The notes beneath the pieces are model-generated. The model had not been told where the DNA came from. It saw only the letters and a list, made by a program, of their open reading frames with translations, and did not search any database. Positions 51,728 through 62,104 of a DNA stretch of 64,000 nt are shown here, one piece after another. Made by a program: the position numbers and the translations under genes. Location of the stretch: the NCBI GenBank assembly GCA_977006965.1, contig OZ345375.1, positions 1,922,001 through 1,986,000 on the forward strand. Reading direction: 5' to 3'. The first letter of the stretch is position 1, and every line of letters starts with the position of its first letter. This stretch comes from Phymatolithon calcareum (lineage: Eukaryota; Rhodophyta; Florideophyceae; Hapalidiales).

Positions 51728-52435
51728 CTACAAAACATAAAAGGAAACAGTCACAAAAGCAACGACGCTTCGTGTAAAGCCCTTATGGTGTGACTCCACG
51801 CTATATGTCGCGTCTTGAGTTGAGCCCGGAGAGCCCCCAATATGTGTGATCTTGATCGAGGCAAGGCTTCCAATGCTTCGTCCAAGTTCCTTCACAGCAG
51901 CGGATGCTTCCTTCTTAGCATTCTTTACCGCGTCGCGAACAGCAGCCTCACGAGCAGCAGCGAGTACATTCGAGGTTGCTTTCCTAGAAATACCGTTCGA
52001 AGAAGAACCGCCGTTACGCATGGCACCAGCGAGAAGCTCACCGGATCTGTCGATCGGAACTTCAAAGGACACTTGCGTATTTCCTGAATATCCCACGAAT
52101 TTCGGCGGTTGCTTGTTGTAATTGTACTGCTTGTTGATGTATAATCCGTTGCTATTAAACGTCACATTCTTGTTGCGCAGGTACTTGTAGAGGCGGTTGG
52201 TGCGCTCTGCCATCTTCTTCTGGACATTGGAGGCGCTCGACGCCTTTACGTTGACTCCGACGCTGATTACGGCGACGTTGGGCTTGATGATTCGGTGACC
52301 AGTACCGACGGCCTCTATCGTTCTCTGTTTGCCCCAAGCGGGCAGTTTAGTGGGTGAGTCATTAGTGCCGTATCCATGGGCAAAAGTGGCGAGTAAGACC
52401 GTGAGCAGGAGAAAGTTGATAGAAAAAGAAAACAT
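51728..52435 (-). CDS. Secreted SIMPL (DUF541) domain protein, gene 7
   Basis: The 235-residue protein starts at the ATG at 52433-52435, which begins the signal peptide (MFSFSINFLLLTVLLATFAHG). The frame stays open for 84 codons further upstream, but that runs across the TATA box. The SIMPL domain runs from about 39: TIEAVGTGHRIIKPNVAVIS, NSNGLYINKQYNYNKQPPKF, VGYSGNTQVSFEVPIDRSGE, then NVLAAAREAAVRDAVKNAKK and a closing RSVVAFVTVSFYVL. There is no cysteine in the mature part and the pre-strand loop is short, so it forms a subgroup with gene 8. It is highly similar to gene 8, so either duplication is recent or conversion occurs. Confidence 0.88.
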   Translation of the reverse strand: MFSFSINFLLLTVLLATFAHGYGTNDSPTKLPAWGKQRTIEAVGTGHRIIKPNVAVISVGVNVKASSASNVQKKMAERTNRLYKYLRNKNVTFNSNGLYINKQYNYNKQPPKFVGYSGNTQVSFEVPIDRSGELLAGAMRNGGSSSNGISRKATSNVLAAAREAAVRDAVKNAKKEASAAVKELGRSIGSLASIKITHIGGSPGSTQDATYSVESHHKGFTRSVVAFVTVSFYVL

Positions 52436-52509
52436 GGCGTGATGCTTCTGAGCCGGTGAGGCTTGTTGTGTCGAACTTGTTGAGCCTGATGGGTGAAATA
52501 ACCTTAACG

Positions 52510-52634
52510 TTATATATGGCATATGTGTGGGAATTGGAGCTGCAGAGCTGAATCCTCTTCTACATGTGGAGGACGATTCCTGTGCTGTTGCTCGATCAGC
52601 GCTTTGAAACTCTTCACATGACCCAGCACATTGC
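52510..52634 (-). promoter_or_regulatory. TATA box and upstream module of SIMPL gene 7
   Basis: Minus-strand TATATAA lies at 52510-52516, about 75 bp before the ATG. At 52599-52634 the plus strand, opposite to the gene, reads CGCTTTGAAACTCTTCAC then CCCAGCACATTGC. This resembles the TTTGAAA/CCCAGCAC module of genes 1, 3 and 4, at similar distance but inverted. Confidence 0.45.
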
Positions 52635-52655
52635 ATTATGCCGGATCCATTGTGC

Positions 52656-53411
52656 AAGCAGGGGAATGTAAGAGCGGAGGAATGCAAATTTTCAATGAAT
52701 CAAAAAAATAAATAAAACTCCTTAGTCGTTATTGCACAAAAAATTATGAGGGAATTGATGTATCCGCAAAATTAGTGAATTTAATATACTCGTGTACGCC
52801 TGCCACGGCGTATTCGAGCACTCATTACCGAGCGCAAAGCACTTGTCCATGCAGCTCCAACGCCTTAATCAATGCGGTTTGTGCGTTGGCGCCAGCCGAG
52901 CTCTTCGAAACTACTGGCACAAAATCCGGCTTACGTGCACAAGATTTGCACATTCCTAATCTCCTTGTTTGGTCATTATTTTTGACCACAGAATGGACGC
53001 GCGTTTATTAGCCCCCCTGACATTTTGAACAGTAAATCTGGTTTCATATATGTTGTTTTGATGCGAGTACGTAGTTTCAAATATAGCGCGCTGTTGTGTT
53101 AATACAAATTCGGTTGTAATACGCTTTGCTTTCCTCACCCTCTTACTGTACAGTACAGCACATGCCCCTAATAATACTCGACCTTATCCGACCCGACTTT
53201 TGCAGGTGCCGTGGCGCCGCCGTGGCGCTCCGTGGGGCCAATAGCCCCCACCGGCCCTGGACCAGGACCTTTCAGCAAACCTTTTCATACCACTTCCCGC
53301 CCTGTTCAAATTGTCCGCCGTCGCCAACCGCCCGCCGCCCAAGGTCGAGTCCTAATAATACAGTGATACTTAGGACTATTCAAGTGTCATACCTTCTAGC
53401 GGAAGTAAAAA
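52656..53411. other. AT-rich spacer between units C and B
   Basis: No gene is supported. TACTGTACAGTA overlaps at 53144-53155. Around 53200-53340 a C-rich stretch (GCCGCCGTGGCGCTCC) stands out from its neighbours. Confidence 0.4.
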
Positions 53412-53618
53412 GTACGTAGAGTTCGATCGACCAGCATGTTCAGCTCGGGCTTACAACATCACCTTCGCCTCATCGTACGTGTCCAACGCGGGAAACTGAG
53501 CCCCTGTACAGTCCTCACCTCAGAGCACCAGCTTCACAAAGTTGACGGAATAGCCGTCGTCCCTTACTGCAACGCCTTTTCGATTCTGCGACCATAGCCA
53601 CCACGAAACGGTAAAGTT

Positions 53619-55019
53619 GTGGGATTTTTGACAGCAGTACAAGCCGCAGCACGTTTGCGTCCTGCAGCAGCAAGGCGCACATGCAAGCCTCAAGACCAGC
53701 AAGCACGTTCAATTCACTGCAGCGTTCTGCAGACCAGCAAATCTGCCCAAATGGATGAGAGCGCTATTGCCGCCCTTCGTTCCGAAACTCCCGGTTGCAC
53801 CTGTGCCAACCCACGTATACACTTGAACAATGCCGGTGCGGCATTCAGTCCGCATTCAGTCGTGGACAGCGTATCGATTCATCTAGCTTTGCAGCAGGAG
53901 ATCGGCGGCTACGAGGCGGCCGCGGAAGCCGCTCCAGCCGTAAAGCGGGCGTACGAAAGTATCGCTGGTTTAATCAACACGTCGCCGGCGGAAATCAGCT
54001 GTTCTGAAACGTCACGCGCGCGTGGACGCTTGCCTTTTGCTCTATTGCAGTATCGCGCGCTCATAAAGGCTCTTTGGTGTTTTCCGCCACCACCGAGTAT
54101 GGTAGTAATCAGCTCATGATTGTGCAAACTGCGAAGCGTTACGGTGCGACGGTTGAGTTTCTGCCAATGGACGAGTACGGCTGCGTTGTCGTTTTAGCAT
54201 TTAAGAAGCAGCTTGACGAATTGCCGGCGGAGGATGTTGCATGTCTGTCATTGACGTGGATAGGAACGAACGGAGGTCTAGTGCAGCCAGCGGCGGCCAT
54301 CGGCGCAGTGGGTGCAAGGGCTGGTATTCCGTACATAGTCGATGCATGTCAGGCAATAGGACAATTTGCCGTGGATGTTGCGGAAATTCAGTGCGACGCT
54401 CTGACGGCGACGGGGCGCAAGTTCTTGCGTGGGCCTCGCGGAATTGGATTTTTGTATATTCGCGGATGGTCATCTGGCAACAGTTGAGCCGGCATTACTA
54501 GATATTCGCTCAGCGGCACTGACGAATTTGGGGGACTCATAAGTGGTGTCGGAAGGGAGGGTGAGGTGGGAGTGTTGGGAGAGGCCTGTTGCGTTGTGGA
54601 TAGGCTTGGGGGTTGCGGCGGCATATGCCTCACGAGTTGGAATGAGTAGAATTGAGAAGCGGGTGCGGAAACTTGCAGAGTATTTGAGAGATGAATTGAA
54701 CGCTGTGAAAGGGGTGGATGTGTTAGATCGAGGGCAACCGGGAATGCGGCGTGGGATTGTGTCTTTTAGAGTTCGGGGATTGTTTGCTGATGAGGTCAAG
54801 CGTGCAATGACGAAAGCTGGAGTGAACGTGAGTTTCAGTTCAGCTGGTAGCACCATACAGGACATGACACAACGGGGGCTTCCAGAGGTCGTTCGTGCAA
54901 GTGTGCACTATTATAATACGGGCGACGAGGTGCTAAATAAGTTTGTGTCCCTCTTGCGGCGTGAGTCTGAAAGTTTGTGCTCAGGAAAGTGGTCAATCAA
55001 TCGGAGGTTAATCAAGACT
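53619..55019 (+). pseudogene. Aminotransferase class V pseudogene (unit B copy)
   Basis: About 95% like the gene at 33154 by reading, but the start ATG at the 33187 equivalent is GTG (53619-53621). A base is lost at about 54008 (GAAACGTC for GAAAACGCC) and another near 54466. TAT became TAA at 54541-54543, and a further loss near 54970 shifts the C-terminus. Even so, the lysine motif ATGRKFLRGPRG survives. It cannot make the full enzyme. Confidence 0.85.
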
Positions 55020-56526
55020 GAAGAGCATATATGACTATCAGGGCTGGCTGCGGTACTGCAACTCGGGAAGCCGAGCAAGCATCCCGACCACGCGCCGTTC
55101 GATGACGACCAAATTTAGTACAACTCAATGATCGGTATTGTAGTAGTGTGCATGAGCAACGTCATCAGGCCAAAAAGGTATCATGATCTGCATCGTTTCA
55201 ACTCTTCTGAGTTTTAAAGTCAGTGCTCAATGTAGACCAGAAAGCAAATGCTCAGTGTCGCAATGATTGGTCATCATTAGAACACTCTCTTCCTATTTGA
55301 CTCTAAACTCGTTGGCGCTCTGCATCTGAATAGGATCACAGTACAATAGCCGGTGGATATTTTTCTAGCTTTGCCTGATTTAAATTCAGACCAACACCAG
55401 GACCAATCTTTAGTGACGTGCCGAGCCTGGACGCTAACAATAGTATTGACAGGAAGGAAGTTAGACCCTTGAAATTATGGCCGCAGCCAGGAAAAGACCA
55501 AATGAACGAACGAATGATAATATGTAACAAAGTAATGTTCACTTGCCGTTCACTGCGTATCCGCTTGCGGTTCACTGTTAATCATCATGTGAACCGATAT
55601 TGACAACGACTGACACTAGTCTAATTATAGCACCGACTGTGCGCCGCTACGGACACACTCTCTGTAGTTAGACTATGAATCAAGATAACCCTCTCCAGCA
55701 TAGGGAACATAGCAAAAACTGCAGCATCAACGAAGCAAAACGTTCGCCAACTGAAAATACAGTCATCGATTTTCACTCACAACGCCGTCGTAGTAAGCAA
55801 GCGAAGGTTACAAAATAGATTGGTCGCTCTTCGGAAGATGTGAATTCTTTTGGAAAGCCACAGTTTTACACAATAAAGCACATGAATCTACACTATTTTC
55901 TGCTTAGAAGAATTCCGTATCGTATTTATGAGGCTTCTAGGACATAATGGCAAGTGGCCTGCTGCGGAACCACGAGGAGATCCCTGCTCGCACCGAGGAA
56001 CGGCCTCAAGCGGGAGCGGGAGGACTATATGACAATGGAGTGAATGCCTTGCCTTGCTTGCCCCAGTCCTCCAAAAGAGACTTCAGGACTAGCTAATATT
56101 CCCGATGTAGAGCTGAAAAACCGACAAAAAACACTGCAGCGAGTTAACTAAGCCTGAACTTAACGGCTGGTGTAGCTTAACACACTCGGTGCGCGCCAAG
56201 TTGTCGAATGGACGAAAGCAGTCAGGCTTGGGTTACATGTGACGAACGACGCTCTGGACGGGACATGGACGCTGTCTCGGGCCTCGGGACCAAATATGAG
56301 AGTGAGCGGCTTCAAGTCATTACGAGCACGAGGGTCTATCTTCATGTAGAATCACTGCCCCATAATACTGAGAAACTCGAACGCTGGACGAATAGCAAAG
56401 TTCTACAATTTCCGGTGGATAATCTTGTGTTGGTTTCTTTACTTGATGTGTACAAGTAACTCCCCTTTCGGCTCACAATAGCGAGTACTTGATTGCCTTT
56501 TTGAATAGTAACCGTACTCTGCAGAA

Positions 56527-57261
56527 CTACGAAATATAAAAGGAAACCGTCACAAAAGCAACGACGCTTCGTGTAAAGCCCTTATGGTGTGACTCCACGT
56601 TATATGTCGCGTCTTGAGTTGAGCCCGGAGAGCCCCCAATATGTGTGATCTTGATCGAGGCAAGGCTTCCAATGCTTCGTCCAAGTTCCTTCACAGCAGC
56701 GGATGCTTCCTTCTTAGCATTCTTTACCGCGTCGCGAACAGCAGCCTCACGAGCAGCAGCGAGTGCAATCGAGGTTGCCTTCCTAGAAATACCGTTCGAA
56801 GAAGCACCGCCGTTACGCCTGGCACCAGCGAGAAGCTCTTCGGATCTGTCGATCGGAACTTCAAAGGACACTTGCGAATTTCCTGTATATCCCACGACTT
56901 TCGGCGGTTGCTTTTTGTAATTGTAAACCGGGTTGATGTATAATCCGTTGCTATTAATCGTGTGCACATTCTTGTTGCGCAGGTACTTGTAGAGGCGGTT
57001 GGTGCGCTCTGCAATCTTCTTCTGGACATTGGAGGCGCTCGACGCCTTGACATGGATTCCGACTCTGACCTCGGCGACGGTGGCCTTGACGGTTCGGTGA
57101 CCAGTACCGACGGCCTCTATCGTTCTCTGTTTGCCCCAAGCGGGCGGCGGCGGGATAGACAAGTCGGTAGGTTTAGTGGGTGAGTCATGAGTGCCTTGTC
57201 CATTGGCAAAAGTGGCGAGTAAGACCGTGAGCAGGAGAAAGTTGATAGAAAACGAAAACAT
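56527..57261 (-). CDS. Secreted SIMPL (DUF541) domain protein, gene 8
   Basis: The 244-residue protein has signal peptide 1-21 (MFSFSINFLLLTVLLATFANG), then a Pro-rich linker (SIPPPPAWGKQR) longer than in gene 7. The SIMPL domain runs from about 47: TIEAVGTGHRTVKATVAEVR, TINSNGLYINPVYNYKKQPP, VVGYTGNSQVSFEVPIDRSE, ALAAAREAAVRDAVKNAKKE, RSVVAFVTVSFYIS. No cysteine in the mature part. It faces the aminotransferase pseudogene in unit B. With gene 7 and pseudogene 6 it makes a young subfamily. Confidence 0.88.
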   Translation of the reverse strand: MFSFSINFLLLTVLLATFANGQGTHDSPTKPTDLSIPPPPAWGKQRTIEAVGTGHRTVKATVAEVRVGIHVKASSASNVQKKIAERTNRLYKYLRNKNVHTINSNGLYINPVYNYKKQPPKVVGYTGNSQVSFEVPIDRSEELLAGARRNGGASSNGISRKATSIALAAAREAAVRDAVKNAKKEASAAVKELGRSIGSLASIKITHIGGSPGSTQDATYNVESHHKGFTRSVVAFVTVSFYIS

Positions 57262-57334
57262 GGCGTGATGCTTCTGAGCCGGTGAGGCTTGTTGTGTCGA
57301 GCTTGTTGAGCCTGATGGGTGAATAACCTTAACG

Positions 57335-57459
57335 TTATATATGGCATATGTGTGGGAATTGGCGCTGCAGAGCTGAATCCTCTTCTACATGTGGAGGACA
57401 ATTCCTGGGCTGTTGCTCGATCAACGCTTTGAAACTCTTCACATGACCCAGCACATTGC
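57335..57459 (-). promoter_or_regulatory. TATA box and upstream module of SIMPL gene 8
   Basis: Minus-strand ATATATAA lies at 57335-57342, about 75 bp before the ATG at 57261. The inverted module CGCTTTGAAACTCTTCAC ... CCCAGCACATTGC lies at 57425-57459 on the plus strand. Nearly identical to the region of gene 7, which reflects duplication. Confidence 0.45.
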
Positions 57460-57475
57460 AAAATGCCGGATCCAT

Positions 57476-57989
57476 TGTGCAGGCATGACCATTTTGTTCT
57501 TTCTCTTACGAAAACTGAGTCGCGCTATCTCGGTGTGAGAGATCGAAGCTTTTGTCTCATTGCCTTTCGGTTCTTCTGTTTTTCAAATTGGCTGTGCTTT
57601 CTTTGATTAAAGTGAACAGCACCAGTGCGCACTGGAGGAGTAGGCGCAACAACGCATTGCTGTTCAACTGTGTTGATTTGTCCTCAGAACTTGCAGTCTC
57701 ATGAGCTACCAAATTTTACATGTACAAGTAGTTCTCGAGGACATCATATGATGTATGTTCGAATGATAAAAATGCATAGGTTTTCAAATCGAGAATTTAC
57801 AGCTCCCCCTCTTTCGGCAGGCGATCGCCTCGCTTGTTCATTGGCGACCAGAAAGGCGCCGAACAAACATATCCATGGAAATGCAATTGCAACGTATGAT
57901 CATCAAGAAGGAGCACCTACGGCTAGCTTGAGGCTCGACTTACCGAAAATTTACCAGCAAGCCTCATGGTCGGCGAGCCCATACAATAC
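57476..57989. other. Spacer between unit B and fragment D
   Basis: No gene recognised. A 150-residue frame (57625-58077) is open but only its end, MDESAIAALRSVTPGC, is homologous to the aminotransferase; the front has no recognised feature. Confidence 0.35.
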
Positions 57990-58026
57990 TCCTCAGCATT
58001 CCGCCGACCAGAAAATCTTCCCAATG

Positions 58027-58487
58027 GATGAGAGCGCTATTGCCGCCCTTCGTTCCGTAACTCCTGGTTGCACTTGAACAATGCCGGTGCGGCATTCAGT
58101 CCGCATTCAGTCGTGGACAGCATATCGATGCATCTAGCTTTGGAGGGTGAGATCGGCGACTACGAGGCGGCCATGGAAGCAGCTCCAGCCGTAAAGCGGG
58201 CATACGGATGTATCGCTGGTTTAATCTACTCGTCGCCGGCGGAAATCAGCTGTTCTGAAACGCCACGCGCGCGTGGACGCTTGCCTTTTGCTCTATTGCA
58301 GTAGCGCGCGCTCATAAAGGCTCTTTGGTGTTGGCCGTCACCACCGAATATGGTAGTAATCAGCTCATGATCGTGCAGAGTACGAAGCGCTACGGTGCGA
58401 AGGTTGAGTTTCTGCCAATGGAGGAGTACGGCTGTGTTGACGTTTTAGAACTTACGAAGCGTCTCGAAGAATTGCCAGCGGAGGATA
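58027..58487 (+). pseudogene. Aminotransferase class V fragment (unit D copy)
   Basis: Begins at the MDESAIAALRS start and matches the gene at 33321-33800. A 22-base deletion after GGTTGCAC breaks the frame at 58073. It shares with the unit B copy the lost base in GAAACGCCACGCG (about 58258). Similarity ends abruptly at about 58487 (GCGGAGGAT then unrelated AAATTTTCCC). About one third of the enzyme remains and the lysine region is absent. Confidence 0.85.
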
Positions 58488-58754
58488 AATTTTCCCTCAA
58501 TTGAGGTGCACTTTGAGGGAATGAGAATCTTTTAATTTTTGGAAACGAAAGCTACTTGCTATCAGTCTCGTCGAAAGCATCAAGCTCATGGATATGTTCA
58601 ACAAGCCTACCGAAGCAGTTTCTGCCAGTTGTAGTACCGCATATGTAGATCGCGGGGCCATCGAGCCTATTACATGATGAGCACACGAGGGTCGTTTTCT
58701 TGGGGGGGGGGGGGGAAATTGTAAGTTTTTATTTTAGAAGCCCTCAACGCCAGA
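58488..58754. other. Spacer with hairpin and G-run
   Basis: Just after the break of unit D lies an inverted repeat TTCCCTCAA ... TTGAGGGAA (58491-58521). A run of about 14 G occurs at 58701-58714. No gene. Confidence 0.5.
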
Positions 58755-58770
58755 TTTTGCCGAAACCAGA

Positions 58771-58950
58771 AGAAGAAATTTTTATTATTGTGTTTCCAAC
58801 GCATCTGCTGACGCTTGGGGCAACACTTCTTGCGAGTCACGAGGACTCAATCGGAACCCAAAAGCTCCATTTCGCTAAAACTGGCATAGTTAGCAAAACT
58901 CCAAAACCTACCTCTGGTCTCTCAGAAGAGATCTCGAGGGGGAAAATCTC
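58771..58950 (-). mobile_element. Truncated copy of the SINE-like retroposon tail
   Basis: 180 bp, minus strand, flanked by the near-exact 12-bp duplication GCCGAAACCAGA / GCCGACACCAGA (58759-58770 and 58951-58962). It carries the same tail as 11690-11928: CAACGCATCTGCTGACGCTT in reverse, CCTCGTGACTCG-like block and the CTCGAGGGGGAAA end. The GC-rich head is missing. Confidence 0.75.
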
Positions 58951-59149
58951 GCCGACACCAGAGCAGCTTCCTGTGTACTACTGTCACATTGTCTAAAAAT
59001 ATCGCATCACACGATCATTTCTTACGTCATTCTATTCTCTAATTCTAATAGTCTGTACATCGCCTGCATTGTTACGTTCTCGGTCCCTCCGCTGAGTTGT
59101 GTACGTGTGAGGTTGCGCTGTAGGTTCTCAAGGCTCTTCTCACCAACCT

Positions 59150-60100
59150 CGTTAAAGTGCTCCACATAGAAGGAGGGGTTCCGTGGCGCGAAGTGTGCTA
59201 CTGTGCTTTCGCGATTTAAGTAACGCGGTCGAGGAGGCGCGCTCTTTCCTGTCCACCGGGATTTTTCTCTTCAATGCTTCCTCTGCTTGACCCCAGGATT
59301 CGGTAAGACGCAGCTTCTTTTCCGTGGGCATCACCTTACCTCGTTCAGCTCGGTCCATCTGCTCACTGAACAGATCGTGTTGTTTCATGTACGAAATGTC
59401 CCCTTCTGCGTAGCGAAGATCTTCGGTTTTGCCGCCGTAGTTTTTTCTCGATTTCAACCTTCTCCTCTGGTTGTCACACGGCGAAGTGTTCACCCGGTTG
59501 TGTTCACATGATTTCCGGGAGCGTGATTTTGCAGAGCGACCTCATTCTGTTTTGGTCGCGGAGTGCAAAGCGTCCTAGGATGACGGATTTGAACAAACCT
59601 TCTGCCTGGTTGATTTGAGCTTAAATGGATCTCGTCCATGTGGTGAGGTGCAATGCGTACTCCCACCGACATTGCACAAGGGTCTTGTAGATTGATACGT
59701 TCCTCTTTGTGTGTAGCCCCTTGGCATTCATTCCAATATCTCGAAGACCCACGATAATTCCCTTCGCCTTTGAGATTCGTTTCAGCGTTGAGTGTTAGGT
59801 GACACCCGGGTTGTCGACGGCCGATCTAGGTATTCCAGACGTCTTGTGTCATGGAGTTCAGCCTCTGCTAGCTGGAATTTTACCTTGAATAGTCAGGGCT
59901 AGATGAGGACTTCGCTTTTTCCCTTCTTCGTGGTCCACGTCATACCGTTGACCCTGGCCAATCGCGTCGTGTATCGAGGAGCCATTGCATTCTGTCAGAG
60001 TTTATTGCTTGCAGTTGAACGTCGTCGGAAAACAGGATCGAGGGGTACATTGACATATGCCGGGGTGGCTTCTGGATATCGGCGAATGTGTCCACGAACA
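59150..60100 (-). pseudogene. Decayed LINE RT and C-terminus (family 1)
   Basis: On the minus strand, with several stops: MFVDTFADIQKPPRHMSMYP, SILFSDDVQLQAINSDRMQW (F-S-D-D at the catalytic box), GLRDIGMNAKGLHTKRNVSI, LVQCRWEYALHLTTWT, and a charged C-terminal region in 59152-59493. The same order of blocks occurs in 2440-3090 and 34975-35520. Confidence 0.75.
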
Positions 60101-60299
60101 TGTTCGACGAAGCGCTACAGAAACTCCACGGAAACCAGGACACTATCGACGAAGAAAAAATAGGCTTCAAGAAAGCCATTATGCAGGTGCGAAACATGCA
60201 GTACCGCGCGGTAACCTACGGGGTAAAATACGGTAGACGGACGCAGCTGTGAATGCCGCAGCGGGTCGTAAACACGCGGCAGATGTATACTACATTTCT

Positions 60300-62104
60300 G
60301 CCGCGTGCTTACGAATAGATTCTGCAAAATATCTCCCCGGAGACGTTCGATGTCCTAATGCAAGTACGAAAAAGGACGAATACCATTATCGCAGCCGCTA
60401 GTCGAGACTCTTGGCTCGATCTCACTTCTGAAACGCAAGCTGACCGCAGGCGCTTGCGCCTGCTAGAAGCCATCGAAGGAAAGCGCCGCGCCAAAGCAGC
60501 TATCGTCCAAAACTGCCCCAGGTTAGATCGGGATGTTGCAGACGACATCATCAGAGGATATGCCGCCAAGAACAGGAACAGAAACAAGGAGAAAGACCTT
60601 CAATGGAATTTGAAGTATCTAGCTGCGGTCAGACAGGGCGTGGGTCCCTTGACCAAGAACCGTAATTCTCAATGCGAGAATTAATGGCTGTCATTGGATC
60701 TATGCCAAGTCGATCTGCAATTGACTCTGATAACGTCGAAGTTGAATGTCTTCGCAGAGTCTCTCCCCTCGCATCCAAACCTCTCCTATATTTCATGAAA
60801 AGAAGAGAGAAAGGGATAATCCTGCTGCCTGGAAAAAAGCCATTCTTATCGGAATCCCGAAACACTATTGGCACTACGCTTCACGGTATGGGTTTAATCA
60901 ATGCTCCCTGCAACTCATGGAGGATTTCGGAGGTTTCGAGTTACTCAGGAGCACATCGCCGCTATGGTGAAACACATCGCAAATTCCTTTTCTCGCGGAC
61001 AGAAATGCGCTGCAATTTTCGTTGACTTCAGCGCGGCGTACGATCGAGTGGTAATGCCTGCACTTCTAGCAAGAATGGGAAGCACAGCTTGTCCATTGTA
61101 GTAGAGCAGACCTTTGCCATCTACGGGTTTTTCGGCCCACCTGGCCCACTTGTCCACTAGGGACCCGTAGTAATTGGTGTATGACACCTCGTAGATTAAT
61201 CCGGGCAACGGAGCAACGAATAGTTAAGCCCGTCCCACGCAAGCTACAATAAAAGACAAGAAACTTCCGGCTCAGCTTGACTTCGCAAAGAAGGTCTACG
61301 AAACCACTGCTGCGACTCCAGAGGCCATTTAACTTTTTAGGACATCCAATTGAGCTGGGGACTTCGAGACTAGGAGTTTTACCTCCGACTTTGCCCGCGT
61401 CACGGGCTGAAGCGACGCACCGACCTCTTCAGTCTTCGCCCGGCGAGTGACTCCGATTGCACCTGGCGTTCCACGCCGCTCATCCGCAGCTCGCTGGTGC
61501 TATGACATAGAGTCAAACCCTTGTGTCAAACACACTCTGGCCCCACACATCGCGCTTCGGGGCTGTAATCCCGTTGTGGAGGTATAGCGGGTCCTACCGG
61601 GACTACATCCGTCAAACATGCTATGATAGATGAGAGCTTATTTGTCGGACCGCTGAGCAAAAGGCTCGCTGAACGGAACCGTTGGTAGATCGTGGGTACT
61701 AGGATGCGGCTTACCACAAGGAAGCTCACTTTCTCCAAGCCTCTGTAACCTTTACGGAATGGATATAGATGTCAAGGTTGAAGATATGGTACAATTGAGC
61801 TTTGCAGACGACAAGATTCCATGCAGTATGTCGCTATTGAGACGAAGTCTGGTTAAAACTCAATCAAGCGGCGGGTGCACTTTGAAAGATTTTAAAAAGC
61901 TTCGAATCAAAGTCAACGGAAAAAATGCAAAGTGCTAAGCTTTTCGGCTCGCGGGAGCTGCCGGAAAGGCATACTCAATTGGTCAGTGAATTTTTATAGT
62001 GACGCCATCGAAGCAAGTACGGACTACAAGTTTCTAGGGGTACATTTCGACCAGCGGCTGATCTTCAAGAAACACTGCCAAGACGTGTCGCGGAAAGTCA
62101 ATGT
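60300..62104 (+). pseudogene. Decayed LINE of a further family
   Basis: Pieces in order: a basic region (60358-60684: EAIEGKRRAKAAIVQNCPRL), RT fingers (EHIAAMVKHIANSFSRGQKC then AAIFVDFSAAYDRVVMPALL, motif A), a later QLSFADDKI box near 61790-61830 (F-A-D-D) and YKFLGVHFDQRLIFKKHCQD near 62027-62085, the conserved L-G-V block. Frames are broken and an unrelated stretch (61100-61740) interrupts it. Confidence 0.7.

Larger units (their letters stand above)
51083..52655. repeat. Segmental duplication unit C
   Basis: Homologous to unit B (about 56088-57475) and to the right part of unit A. It keeps CTTAATGGCCGGTGTATA (compare CTTAACGGCTGGTGTAGC), the 3' flank of the SIMPL gene, the gene and its promoter. 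A decayed LINE piece of about 273 bp (51254-51526) replaces part of the flank. The aminotransferase half of the unit is missing. Confidence 0.85.
53412..57475. repeat. Segmental duplication unit B (no transposon insertion)
   Basis: Runs from TTCGATCGACC before the aminotransferase pseudogene, through the middle part (matching 40053-41204) and the intact copia target site CTTAA (56176-56180), to SIMPL gene 8 and its promoter. It shows the ancestral layout: aminotransferase (+) and SIMPL (-) facing each other about 1.5 kb apart. Confidence 0.9.

Noticed and set aside
52436-52687. Longer 319-residue version of SIMPL gene 7
   Set aside because: The 84 extra codons cross the TATA box and promoter module and precede a proper signal peptide; gene 8 has the same promoter but no such extension.
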